This document shows, one piece after another, positions 13,938-21,623 of a DNA stretch of 32,475 nt (the stretch's first letter is position 1; each line of letters opens with the position of its first letter). The notes below the pieces were generated by a model. That model made no database searches, was not told the DNA's origin, and saw nothing but the letters and a program-made list of their open reading frames with translations. The position numbers and the translations under genes are program-made. The DNA is from CADEED01 sp036274075 (GTDB lineage: Bacteria > Pseudomonadota > Gammaproteobacteria > Steroidobacterales > Steroidobacteraceae): the NCBI GenBank assembly GCA_036274075.1, contig DASUGK010000193.1, positions 1 to 32,475 of the forward strand. The letters run 5' to 3'.

Positions 13938-16484
13938 TCAGGCCGCGCGGCTGGCGGTGGGCAGCTTGAACACGCGCACCGATTCGACCAGGCGGTCGGC
14001 GGACTTCGACAGGTCCGCGGTGGCCTCGGACTGCAGCAGGATCTCGGCCGCGGTTTTTTCCGTGCTGGCGCCGATCTGGTGCACGCGGTTGCGCAGCTCG
14101 GTGGTGATCTTCATCTGCACCTGCGCGGACGAGGTGATGCGCTTCACGAGCTCCACGAGCGAGGCGGTGGACTGCTGCGTTTCGCGCATCTGCTGGCCGG
14201 ACTTGGCCGCGAGCTCCGATCCCGCAACCACCTGCGTGATGGTCTTGTTCACCGTGTTGATCGTGTCCGCGGTCTCGATCTGGATGTTGTTCACCAGCTG
14301 CGCGATCTGCTGCGTGGCCTGGCGTGAGCTCTCGGCGAGGCGCTGCACTTCTTCGGCCACGACCGCGAAACCGCGGCCCGCGTCACCGGCGGCGGCGGCC
14401 TGCATGGAGGCGTTCAACGCCAGCACGTGCGTGCGTTCGGCGATCGTGTTGATGAGGTTCACGATGCCGGTGATTTCCTGCGAACGTTCGCCCAGGCGCT
14501 TGATGCGCTTTTCGGCCTCGGCGATGGATTCGCGGATGCCCTCCATGCCCTTGACGGTTTCGTTCACCGCGCCGAGCGCGGACACCGTGGAGGAGGTGGC
14601 CTGCTCGGCGGCGCGGTTGGAGGCGGCGGCCAGCTCGGCCACCTGGGTCATGACCTTGTTGGCGTTCGCCAGGTTCTCGCTGGCGCGCTCGACGTCCGAA
14701 CGCTCGGCCGCGGCGGTGGCGTTCACCGATTCGGCCTGGCGCTTCACGCGCTCGGTGGAGAGCTTCACCTGCGAGGCGATGCTGGTCACTTCGGACAACA
14801 CGCGGCCGGTTTCGTGGGCCAGCAGGTTGATGGAGTCGGACACGGTGCCGATCACGTTCGCGGTCACCGGCGCCTTGGCGGTCAGGTCCTTGTTGGACAG
14901 CTGCGCCACGGCCTGCAGCAGCTGCACGACCGAGTTGTTGAGGTCTTCGTTCTCGCGCTCGGCTTCGGCGAGGCGCGCCACGCGGTCGTCGAGCAGGTTG
15001 TCGAAGGCGCGGGACAGCTGGCCGAACTCGTCGTCGCCGCCGAGCTGCGATCGCGCGGTGAAATCGCCCTCGGCAATGGCCGTCACGGTGTCCTGGATCT
15101 TGCTGATGGGGCGCGTGACCGAACGCAGCAGCGAGAAGGCGATGAACAGGCCGAAGCCGAGCAGCGCCACCGCAATGCCGGTGGACCAGATCACGACCTT
15201 CTCGCGTACCGCCGCGACGGGCGCGAAGGCCTCGCTGGCCTGGATCTCCGCAATGATGGCCCACTTGAGGCCGAGCACGGACAGCGGCGCATAGGCGCCG
15301 AGCACCGGCACCTTGGCGTAGTTGTCGTACACGCCGAATCCGGCGGTGCCTTTCTCGAACACGTCCGCCGTGGCCTGGGTCTTGATGGGCACGAGGCCGA
15401 TGCTGGTGCCCTTGGCCTTGACGGCGTTGACCAGGCCCTTGGCGAAGCCCGCGTCACCGACGCTCTCGGCGTAGCCGTCGAGGTCTTCCACGGCCTGGCG
15501 CGCCACCGAGCGCGGCGTGCCGTCGGCCGCCGAGACCAGGTAGGTTTCGCCGGTGTCACCGAGACCGCGTTCTTTCCACTTGCCTTCGTGCGTCATCACC
15601 GAGTTGATCTTGTCGATCGGCACTTGGACGACGAGCACGCCGATCTTCTTGCCGTTGTCGAAGATGGGCGTGCCGAGGAAGGCCGCCTGGTCGTTGTAAG
15701 AGGGCAGGTATTCGCCGAACTCGGACAGCGCCACCAGGCCGGGACGGTCGAGCGACCACGACTGGCGGAATGCGTCACCGAGGCGCGACTTCGCGAACGG
15801 CCCGCTCACCAGCGAGGTCGCGAAATCGAGCTCCTTGAACACGGTGTAGACGATGGTGCCGCCGCGCGGCTCCACCAGGAAGATGTCGTACAGGCCGAAC
15901 TGGCGCAGCGCCGTGCGCAGGAACGGGTGCACCGCGCCGTGGATCTCCGAGTAGCGGGTGCCGTCGGCGGCGCGGTCGAGCGCGTTCTTGGCGCCCAGCG
16001 GATTCGGGTTGTTGGCGATGTACTGGTACTGCAGGTGCATCGCGAGGTCCGGCAGCGAGGCCACGGTGGCGGCCATGTCGAGTTTCCTGCCGGTGTTGCG
16101 CTTGTCGAACTCCTGCATGAAGTCGGTGGTGTAGTACTTCGCCAGGCGCGCGCGCTCGGCCGGCAGGTCGGCGATGCTGATGATCGAGTTCTCGTAGGCC
16201 GCGGGCAGCTCGCGCATGGCGCTGACCACCTCGGGCGACGAGGCCAGCACCTGCACCTGGTTCGACAGCGATTCGAAGTAGTCGGTGATCTGGCCGGCCT
16301 TGGCGGCGCGCTGCGCGACCAGCGCTTCGCGTGACTGCGCTTCGAGTGCCGCGCGGCCGGACTTCAGCGACTCGCGTCCCACGATCACCGAGGTCACGGC
16401 GACCGGGATGATGGCGAGGAACAGCGTGCCGATCAGCAGCTTCTGCCGGATGGATTGGGCGCCGAATGTGTTGCGGATGGCCAT
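13938..16484 (-). CDS. Methyl-accepting chemotaxis receptor, PilJ-like
   Basis: The product is an 848-aa inner-membrane receptor. Transmembrane helix 1 spans about 16-36. A large periplasmic sensor of roughly 390 residues (37-428) is visible, with a double-Cache-like character (FGLYDIFLVEPRGGTIVYT, LGDTGETYLVS). Helix 2 is at 429-453. It is followed by a HAMP segment with a second HAMP-like region, and a coiled-coil signalling tip with ERTHVLALNASMQAAAAG and GFAVVAEEVQRLAESS. The start at 16484 is chosen because it lies 2 nt after the CheW stop; the upstream start at 16535 would give a 49-nt overlap and 17 extra basic residues before the membrane helix. No cheR or cheB gene is in the window, so adaptation by methylation is uncertain. 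Confidence 0.88.
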   Translation of the reverse strand: MAIRNTFGAQSIRQKLLIGTLFLAIIPVAVTSVIVGRESLKSGRAALEAQSREALVAQRAAKAGQITDYFESLSNQVQVLASSPEVVSAMRELPAAYENSIISIADLPAERARLAKYYTTDFMQEFDKRNTGRKLDMAATVASLPDLAMHLQYQYIANNPNPLGAKNALDRAADGTRYSEIHGAVHPFLRTALRQFGLYDIFLVEPRGGTIVYTVFKELDFATSLVSGPFAKSRLGDAFRQSWSLDRPGLVALSEFGEYLPSYNDQAAFLGTPIFDNGKKIGVLVVQVPIDKINSVMTHEGKWKERGLGDTGETYLVSAADGTPRSVARQAVEDLDGYAESVGDAGFAKGLVNAVKAKGTSIGLVPIKTQATADVFEKGTAGFGVYDNYAKVPVLGAYAPLSVLGLKWAIIAEIQASEAFAPVAAVREKVVIWSTGIAVALLGFGLFIAFSLLRSVTRPISKIQDTVTAIAEGDFTARSQLGGDDEFGQLSRAFDNLLDDRVARLAEAERENEDLNNSVVQLLQAVAQLSNKDLTAKAPVTANVIGTVSDSINLLAHETGRVLSEVTSIASQVKLSTERVKRQAESVNATAAAERSDVERASENLANANKVMTQVAELAAASNRAAEQATSSTVSALGAVNETVKGMEGIRESIAEAEKRIKRLGERSQEITGIVNLINTIAERTHVLALNASMQAAAAGDAGRGFAVVAEEVQRLAESSRQATQQIAQLVNNIQIETADTINTVNKTITQVVAGSELAAKSGQQMRETQQSTASLVELVKRITSSAQVQMKITTELRNRVHQIGASTEKTAAEILLQSEATADLSKSADRLVESVRVFKLPTASRAA

Positions 16485-16486
16485 TG

Positions 16487-16999
16487 TCAGCTCACGAGTT
16501 GATCGAGGAGTTGCGCGTAATCGAATTCGAACCACGCATCGTTGCCCGCGAGGTAGGTGGCGACGACGGCGGCCGCGGGCCCTTCGGGCAACGCGGGCGG
16601 AAGGATCCGGGAACCAGGGGCGAAGACCATGCGGCGCGGGAGGCCGTCGATGACGATGCCGGCGGCATCGTTGCCGTGGCCGATCACGAGCAGCATGCGT
16701 TTCTCGCGCGGCATGTGCTCGGTCTCGAACATGGCCGCGAGGTCGAACAGCGGCACGATGCGGCCGTGCAGGTTCACGAGGCCGAGCAGGTTGTCCGGCA
16801 TGCGCGGCAGCGGATAGACGTTGGGCATCTCGGTGAGCTCGCTGGCCGTGTCGAACGGCGCGAGCAGGTGCATGTGCCCGATGCGGAACGCCTGGCGCAC
16901 GACGTCGTCCGGGTTTTCCGGGACCACCGGCGCCGCCAGCGCCGCGAGCTCCGGGGGCAGTGGCGGCAGTCCGAGCGGGATGGCGAACGAGTTGCTCAT
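16487..16999 (-). CDS. CheW-like coupling protein, PilI-like
   Basis: This 170-aa protein would link the receptor to the ChpA-like kinase. After a Pro/Leu-rich N-terminal segment the CheW domain is recognisable from FRIGHMHLLAPFDTASEL, the MPDNLLGLVNLHGRIVPLFD core with its conserved GLVNLRG-like turn, and LLVIGHGNDAAGIVIDGL. It lies between the CheY-like gene (16 bp) and the receptor gene (2 bp) in one operon. PilI is the closest functional name on context, but the sequence alone supports only CheW-family. Confidence 0.85.
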   Translation of the reverse strand: MSNSFAIPLGLPPLPPELAALAAPVVPENPDDVVRQAFRIGHMHLLAPFDTASELTEMPNVYPLPRMPDNLLGLVNLHGRIVPLFDLAAMFETEHMPREKRMLLVIGHGNDAAGIVIDGLPRRMVFAPGSRILPPALPEGPAAAVVATYLAGNDAWFEFDYAQLLDQLVS

Positions 17000-17015
17000 G
17001 TGGTGCCGAACGGGC

Positions 17016-17381
17016 TCAGGCGCAGGCCGTGATGGCGTTGAGGATCTGGTCGGGGGTGTAGGGCTTGGTGACGTAGCCCTTCACGCCCAGCATCTGGGCC
17101 CATACGCGGTCGGCCTTCTGGTTCTTGCTGGTGACCAGCACCACCGGGATGGACTTGGTGGCCGCGTCGCCGCCGATGGCGCGCGTGGCGGCGAAGCCGT
17201 CCATCTGGTCCATGTTGACGTCCATGAGGATGACGTCGGGGAGCTGGGCCTTGGAGATCTCGACGGCCTGCTGGCCGTTGGTGGCGGTGATCGTCGTGTA
17301 ACCGGCCGAGCTCACGATCCTCTCGAGGTTCATGAGATCCGGGCGCGCGTCGTCGACGATCAGCACTTTCTGAATTGCCAC
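17016..17381 (-). CDS. CheY-like single-domain response regulator, PilH-like
   Basis: The product is a 121-aa stand-alone receiver. It begins MAIQKVLIVDDARPD, with phosphoacceptor Asp54 in VILMDVNMDQMDG, Thr in VVLVTSKNQ, and Lys106 in GYVTKPYTPDQIL. The reading frame is open to 17468, but the GTG at 17381 has an excellent AGGGAGG five bases upstream (17387-17393) and gives a normal receiver length, so that start is used. As first gene of the operon it would receive phosphate from the ChpA-like kinase and control pilus motors or act as a phosphate sink. A separate PilG-type receiver gene is not in the window. Confidence 0.9.
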   Translation of the reverse strand: MAIQKVLIVDDARPDLMNLERIVSSAGYTTITATNGQQAVEISKAQLPDVILMDVNMDQMDGFAATRAIGGDAATKSIPVVLVTSKNQKADRVWAQMLGVKGYVTKPYTPDQILNAITACA

Positions 17382-17453
17382 AATAGCCTCCCTCGGGGCG
17401 CAGAAACGCCCATTGATACAAGGAGGATCTTGGCCGGTATGTGACAAAACCAC

Positions 17454-17469
17454 GGTGACGCCGGTCACA
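17454..17469. promoter_or_regulatory. CRP/Vfr-like site upstream of the chemotaxis operon
   Basis: The plus strand reads GGTGA-N6-TCACA, nine of ten bases matching the TGTGA-N6-TCACA dyad of CRP-family regulators. The centre lies about 80 bp upstream of the GTG start at 17381. In Pseudomonas the cAMP-binding CRP homologue Vfr and the Pil-Chp system are functionally linked. No convincing -10/-35 pair is visible downstream of the site, so the exact promoter is not assigned. Confidence 0.4.
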
Positions 17470-17487
17470 CCGGGTTTCCCTAGGAAA

Positions 17488-17521
17488 CGCTCCAGTTCAC
17501 GAGTTTTCGGGGTTTGGAGCG
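17488..17521 (-). terminator. Possible terminator hairpin after the arabinosidase gene
   Basis: A perfect 7-bp inverted repeat (CGCTCCA with TGGAGCG) encloses a 20-nt loop between the end of the GH127 gene and the pilH promoter region. On the minus strand it is followed by TTTCC, a short U run only. It could end transcription of the arabinose operon before the chemotaxis promoter. The large loop and weak U tract make this uncertain. Confidence 0.3.
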
Positions 17522-17558
17522 CCCCGAATGGCCGATTTGACCGAGTGGTCCGGGTTTA

Positions 17559-17577
17559 GCGCCACATCAGGTGGCGC
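17559..17577 (-). other. Perfect hairpin overlapping the GH127 stop codon
   Basis: GCGCCAC (17559-17565) and GTGGCGC (17571-17577) form a 7-bp perfect stem around a 5-nt loop. The TGA of the GH127 gene (17567-17569, minus strand) lies in the loop. There is no U tract after it, so it is not a standard intrinsic terminator. It may stabilise the 3' end of the mRNA. Confidence 0.35.
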
Positions 17578-19489
17578 GCTGCCAATAGAGGTTGTAGCGC
17601 TCGTGCGCGATGCGGAACCAGGGGATGAATTCCACCGCTTTGCCGCCGGCGAAACCCGGGCTCGAAAACGTGAGCCGGGACTCATCGGTACGCACCAGGC
17701 TGGCGGGCAATTCTTCCAGCGGCTTCGGCCAGGCAGGAATCGGCACGGCTTCGGAGAGCATCTCGCCGGACTTGCGTTCGTTGACGATGAGATCCGATCC
17801 CGGTGCGATGCCCTGCGTGCCGAGGCGCGCCGCGAGCACGATGGGGCCGCAGGCGAGCGCGGCGAACTGCGGGGCGCCGGGCAGGGGCTCGAGCCGCGCC
17901 TGCATGGGCAGGCGCAACTCGACCCTGTCGCCCGGACGGATGCGTCCGCCGGGAATCTCGTAGTAACTGCCGGGCACTTCGCTGCTCGCATGGCCCTTGG
18001 CGTTCCAGACGGTGGTCAGCTTCCGGCACCAGGCCGGATGACGGATACGCAGCTTGAGTGACTGCGGCCGCTTCGCATCGAATTTCAGCAGTACGGTCTC
18101 CTCGTCGGGGAAACGCGTTTCCAGGGTCACCGTGAGGCCGCGCTCGCGCCACTCGAGGCGCGAGGCCATGAACAGGTTGACGTACAGCGCCTCGTCGTCG
18201 TGCGCGTAGATCGACTCGGCGTAGCGCGCATGGTTCTCGATGCCCGACCCGGTGCAGCACCAGAATGAATCGAAGGGCGTGTGGTAGAGCTTCACGTACC
18301 CCGGCCGCGTCGCCTGGAAGTAAGTCATCATGCCCGAGTCCGGATCCTGCGAGGCCAGGATGCCGTTGTAGAGCGCGCGTTCGAAGTAATTGAAGTAGGT
18401 AGCCTGGGGTGACTGCGCGTACAACGCGCGTGTCAGGCGCATCATGTTGTGCGTGCAACAGGTCTCCATGGTCTTGGCCGAATGCAGGTGGCGCGCGAAC
18501 TCGCCGACGGGGAAGAAATGCTCGCCGTCACCGTGCCCACCCGTCGCGAAGGAACGTGTGCGCACCACGCTGCTCCAGAAGAAATCGGCGCCGGCCCGCA
18601 GGCTCGGTTCGTTCGTGAGGTCGTGGATGCGGGCGAAGCCGATCACCTTGGGGATCTGCGTGTTGGCATGCAGGCCGTCGAGGCGGTCTTCGCCGCGCGC
18701 CAGCGGTTCGAGCAAGGCGCGATGGGTGAATCGCTGCGCGAGCGCGAGGAAGCGGCGATCGCCCGTCACGGCAGCGAGGTCGGCCAGCACCTCGTTCATG
18801 CCACCGTGCTCGCGATCGAGCATCTTCTGCATGCCGGCATCACTCATCGGCCCCGCGGTGTGGTCGATCCAGCGTGAGAAGCTCACCCAGGCATCGAGCG
18901 CCGGCTGGCTCCCGCGGATGAGGTGCGCATCGCGCAGGCCGGCCAGCACCTTGTGCGTGGTGTACCAGGGCACGCCGGGGAATGCCCGGCCAGCCAGGCT
19001 CTCGGTGAGCGGCGCAACGCCATCCGGGAACGCCGCCAGCCAGCCGCCGGTTTTCTTCTGGCATTCCGCGAGTTCCGAGACGATGTAGTCCACCCTGTCG
19101 GAAAACCGCGAGTCACCCGTGGAGGCGAACATGCACGAGCTGGCCGTGAGGTAGTGGCCCAGCGTGTGGCCGTGGCAGCGGATGTCGACCCAGGGCTCCT
19201 GCGATTCCCAGCCGCCATACACCGGGGCCTTCGGCGACAGCCCGGCGTTGACCCGGAAGTTGTGCAGCATGCGGTCCGGCTCGAGCCGCAGTAGATAGTC
19301 GGCGTCGCGGCGCTGCGCGTCGAGGAATGGCCCGTCGCCGAGCCGGACGTCGCCGAGCGGGAAATACCGTGCCGGCGGACGCGCGACGCCGCCGGCGGCG
19401 GCGCGGGCCACGGGCGAGCAGCTGAACGCCGCCGCCCCGGCACCGAGGATCTTCAGGGCATCGCGGCGCGTATGCGGGGCGGGGCTCAT
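17567..19489 (-). CDS. GH127 (DUF1680) beta-L-arabinofuranosidase, Tat-exported
   Basis: The 640-aa product belongs to glycoside hydrolase family 127, which removes beta-L-arabinofuranose from plant polymers. It begins with a twin-arginine signal, HTRRDALKILGAGAAAF, ending near PVARAAA, so it is probably exported folded to the periplasm. The zinc/catalytic cysteine set known from family member HypBA1 is present: Glu342 and Cys344 in METCCTHNM, and Cys411/Cys412 in FDSFWCCTGSGIENH. The start at 19489 gives the Tat signal and overlaps the galM stop by ATGA, indicating coupling. The longer frame to 19765 is antisense-free but lies inside galM, so it is rejected. The gene is the last of a three-gene operon with galM and a sugar-binding lipoprotein. 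Confidence 0.88.
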   Translation of the reverse strand: MSPAPHTRRDALKILGAGAAAFSCSPVARAAAGGVARPPARYFPLGDVRLGDGPFLDAQRRDADYLLRLEPDRMLHNFRVNAGLSPKAPVYGGWESQEPWVDIRCHGHTLGHYLTASSCMFASTGDSRFSDRVDYIVSELAECQKKTGGWLAAFPDGVAPLTESLAGRAFPGVPWYTTHKVLAGLRDAHLIRGSQPALDAWVSFSRWIDHTAGPMSDAGMQKMLDREHGGMNEVLADLAAVTGDRRFLALAQRFTHRALLEPLARGEDRLDGLHANTQIPKVIGFARIHDLTNEPSLRAGADFFWSSVVRTRSFATGGHGDGEHFFPVGEFARHLHSAKTMETCCTHNMMRLTRALYAQSPQATYFNYFERALYNGILASQDPDSGMMTYFQATRPGYVKLYHTPFDSFWCCTGSGIENHARYAESIYAHDDEALYVNLFMASRLEWRERGLTVTLETRFPDEETVLLKFDAKRPQSLKLRIRHPAWCRKLTTVWNAKGHASSEVPGSYYEIPGGRIRPGDRVELRLPMQARLEPLPGAPQFAALACGPIVLAARLGTQGIAPGSDLIVNERKSGEMLSEAVPIPAWPKPLEELPASLVRTDESRLTFSSPGFAGGKAVEFIPWFRIAHERYNLYWQRAT

Positions 19490-20505
19490 CGTGGCGCTCC
19501 GGTCATGACACGGTACTCGATCTCGGCGCGATATTCCTCGCCGGGTCGCAGGATCGAAGAAGGAAAGCCGCGCTCGTTGGGTGCATTCGGCAGGCCCTGC
19601 GGCTCGAGGATCACGCCGCTGCCGATGTCCGGATGTGAACGCGAGAGGAACTGGCCGTTGTAGAACTGCAGCCCGGGTCCGCTGCCGCTCATGGTGAGCG
19701 TGAGGTCGCCGTCCGGCGAGCGCAATTCGCAGGCGCAATCCGCGCCGGGGTCGAGCACCCAGCAATGATCGTAGCCGCCGGCCAGCGCCAGCTGCGCGTG
19801 TGTGCGGGGATCGGGAGGCGCGAGCGGCCGCGCGCGGCGGAAGTCGAACGGCGTGCCTTCGACGGAGGCGAGCTCGCCGGTGGGGATGAGCCCGTCGCGG
19901 ACGGGTAGATAGTGTGCGGCGGGAATTCGCAGCGAGTGTTGCGTGGCGGAATCGCGGGCATCCGGCGCCAGGTTGAAGTACGGGTGATAGGTGAGATTCA
20001 CCGGCGTGGGAGCGTCGGTGCGCGCCAGCAGGGTGATGCGTAGCGCGCCAGGCAACACCGCCAGCGTCACCGTGACGTCGAGCCGGCCCGGATAACCTTC
20101 TTCACCGGCAGGCGAGACGAGCCCGAGCTCCAGCGTCGGCGTCGCGGACTGATCGAGCCGGAGCGCGCGCCACAGCCGCTTGCCAAAGCCCAGCGCACCG
20201 CCGTGCAGGTGATTCACGCCTTCGTTGGCCGTGACCTGGTATTCGCGTCCGTCGAGTGAAAATCGCCCGTTCGCGATGCGATTGCCGAAGCGGCCGACCA
20301 GCGCGCCCACGTAGGCGCGGTCGCGCACGTAATCTTCGAGCGTGGGCAGCGAGAGCACGAGATTGCGCCGCTGGCCGCGCACCGGAAAAGTGAGCCGCCG
20401 CAGGATGGCGCCGTAAGTCAGCACTTCGGCCTGCAGCCCCTGCGCGCCACCCAGCGTGATGGCTTCGACGCCGCGGCCGTCTTCGAGCTTGCCGAAAGCC
20501 CGCAC
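19486..20505 (-). CDS. galM: Aldose 1-epimerase
   Basis: This 339-aa mutarotase interconverts alpha and beta anomers of aldoses. The catalytic residues are visible: His99 in NEGVNHLHGG, His174 in LTYHPYFNL and Glu300 in GVILEPQGLPNAPN. GRFGNRIANGRF is another family signature. No signal peptide is seen, so it is cytosolic. It starts 7 bp after the sugar-binding protein stop, and its own stop overlaps the GH127 start. In this setting it would equilibrate L-arabinose released by GH127 after uptake, before oxidation by an arabinose dehydrogenase not found in the window. Confidence 0.92.
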   Translation of the reverse strand: MRAFGKLEDGRGVEAITLGGAQGLQAEVLTYGAILRRLTFPVRGQRRNLVLSLPTLEDYVRDRAYVGALVGRFGNRIANGRFSLDGREYQVTANEGVNHLHGGALGFGKRLWRALRLDQSATPTLELGLVSPAGEEGYPGRLDVTVTLAVLPGALRITLLARTDAPTPVNLTYHPYFNLAPDARDSATQHSLRIPAAHYLPVRDGLIPTGELASVEGTPFDFRRARPLAPPDPRTHAQLALAGGYDHCWVLDPGADCACELRSPDGDLTLTMSGSGPGLQFYNGQFLSRSHPDIGSGVILEPQGLPNAPNERGFPSSILRPGEEYRAEIEYRVMTGAPR

Positions 20506-20512
20506 GATGGCC

Positions 20513-21493
20513 TCAGTACTTGCGCTTCGGCAGTTCCTGCGCGGCGACTTCCATCGGAAACACCGATTCCTCGGTGACGATGCGCTTGGGAATGGGCTTG
20601 CCCGCCGCGACGTCCTTCACCGCCGCCATGAGCTGTGGCCCCAGCAGCGGGCTGCATTCCACAGTAACGTTGAGCTTGCCGGCGATCATGGCTTCGAACG
20701 CGCCCTTCACGCCGTCGATGGAAATGATGGTGATGTCCTTGCCCGGCTTGAGCCCGGCTTCTTCGATGGCCTGGATGGCGCCGATGGCCATGTCGTCATT
20801 GTGCGCGAACAGCACCTGGATGCGTTTGCCCTCGGCCTTGAGGAAGGCCTCCATGACTTCCTTGCCCTTGGCGCGCGTGAAGTCGCCGGTTTGCGAACGG
20901 ATGATCTTGTAACGCGGATCGGCCGAAATGATCTCGGCGAAGCCCTTCTTGCGGTCGTTGGCCGGGGCGGAACCCACCGTGCCCTGCAACTCGACGATGT
21001 TGATGTCGCCCGGGATGTCCCTGGTGTGCTCGAGCAGCCAGCGCCCGGCACGGCGGCCTTCCTCCACGAAATCCGACCCGATGAGCGACACGTACAGCGA
21101 GTCGTCGGTGACCTCGACGGCGCGGTCGGTGAGGATGACGGGGATCTTCGCGGCCTTGGCTTCGCGCAACACGGTTTCCCAGCCGGTCTCCACCACCGGC
21201 GAGAAGGCGATGACGTCGACGCGCTGCGCGATGAAGGAGCGCAGCGCCTTGATCTGGTTTTCCTGCTTCTGCTGGGCGTCGGAGAAGCGCAGGGTGATGC
21301 CGGCTTCCTTGGCCGCTTCCTGCACGGAGCGGGTATTGGCCGTACGCCATTCGCTTTCGGCTCCGATCTGGCTGAACCCGAGCACCAGCGGCTTGGAGGC
21401 GCCATCCCCCGGGGGCTGGTCCTTGCCGCCTGAGCAGGCCGCGAGCAGCACGCACAGTCCCAGCGCCAGCTTCTGTCGAATTGATCCCGTCAT
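20513..21493 (-). CDS. Sugar-binding lipoprotein of an ABC transporter, YtfQ-like
   Basis: The 326-aa product is a periplasmic-binding protein of the ribose/galactose family. A lipoprotein signal precedes the lipobox LLAAC with Cys20. Strong YtfQ-like segments follow: VLGFSQIGAESEWRTANT, the DAQQKQENQIKALRSFIAQ stretch, FSPVVETGW, VELQGTVGSAPANDRKKGF and FAHNDDMAIGAIQAIEEAG. YtfQ binds galactofuranose and arabinose in E. coli. The start at 21493 has GGAGG five bases upstream and gives the proper lipoprotein signal; a longer frame to 21856 runs into the divergent gene. No permease or ATPase gene is adjacent, so the rest of the transporter must be elsewhere. Confidence 0.88.
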   Translation of the reverse strand: MTGSIRQKLALGLCVLLAACSGGKDQPPGDGASKPLVLGFSQIGAESEWRTANTRSVQEAAKEAGITLRFSDAQQKQENQIKALRSFIAQRVDVIAFSPVVETGWETVLREAKAAKIPVILTDRAVEVTDDSLYVSLIGSDFVEEGRRAGRWLLEHTRDIPGDINIVELQGTVGSAPANDRKKGFAEIISADPRYKIIRSQTGDFTRAKGKEVMEAFLKAEGKRIQVLFAHNDDMAIGAIQAIEEAGLKPGKDITIISIDGVKGAFEAMIAGKLNVTVECSPLLGPQLMAAVKDVAAGKPIPKRIVTEESVFPMEVAAQELPKRKY

Positions 21494-21623
21494 GACCCCC
21501 TCCAGGCCGCTCGCCCGCGGCGGATCCATCATGAGATTCGTATCCCTATGCAACAAGCCCGAGATTGTTACGGAGCTATACTCAGACAAATATCCATGCC
21601 TTCGGATGGAGGGGGAAAACGAC
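21494..21623. promoter_or_regulatory. Divergent promoter region between the sugar operon and the LysR gene
   Basis: These 130 bp separate the minus-strand sugar-binding operon from the plus-strand LysR gene, the usual place for a LysR-type control site. An ATA-N10-TAT dyad is at 21578-21593, next to a -10-like TATACT at 21577-21582 that could serve the LysR gene. On the minus strand TTGTTG (21556-21551) and CATGAT (21533-21528) could form a weak promoter with 17-nt spacing. None of these is certain. Confidence 0.35.

Noticed and set aside
17474..17488. Palindrome GTTTCCCTAGGAAAC as a sixth REP-like copy
   Set aside because: Only about ten bases resemble the repeat core; the flanking GGGGAC ends and the 9-bp stem are absent.
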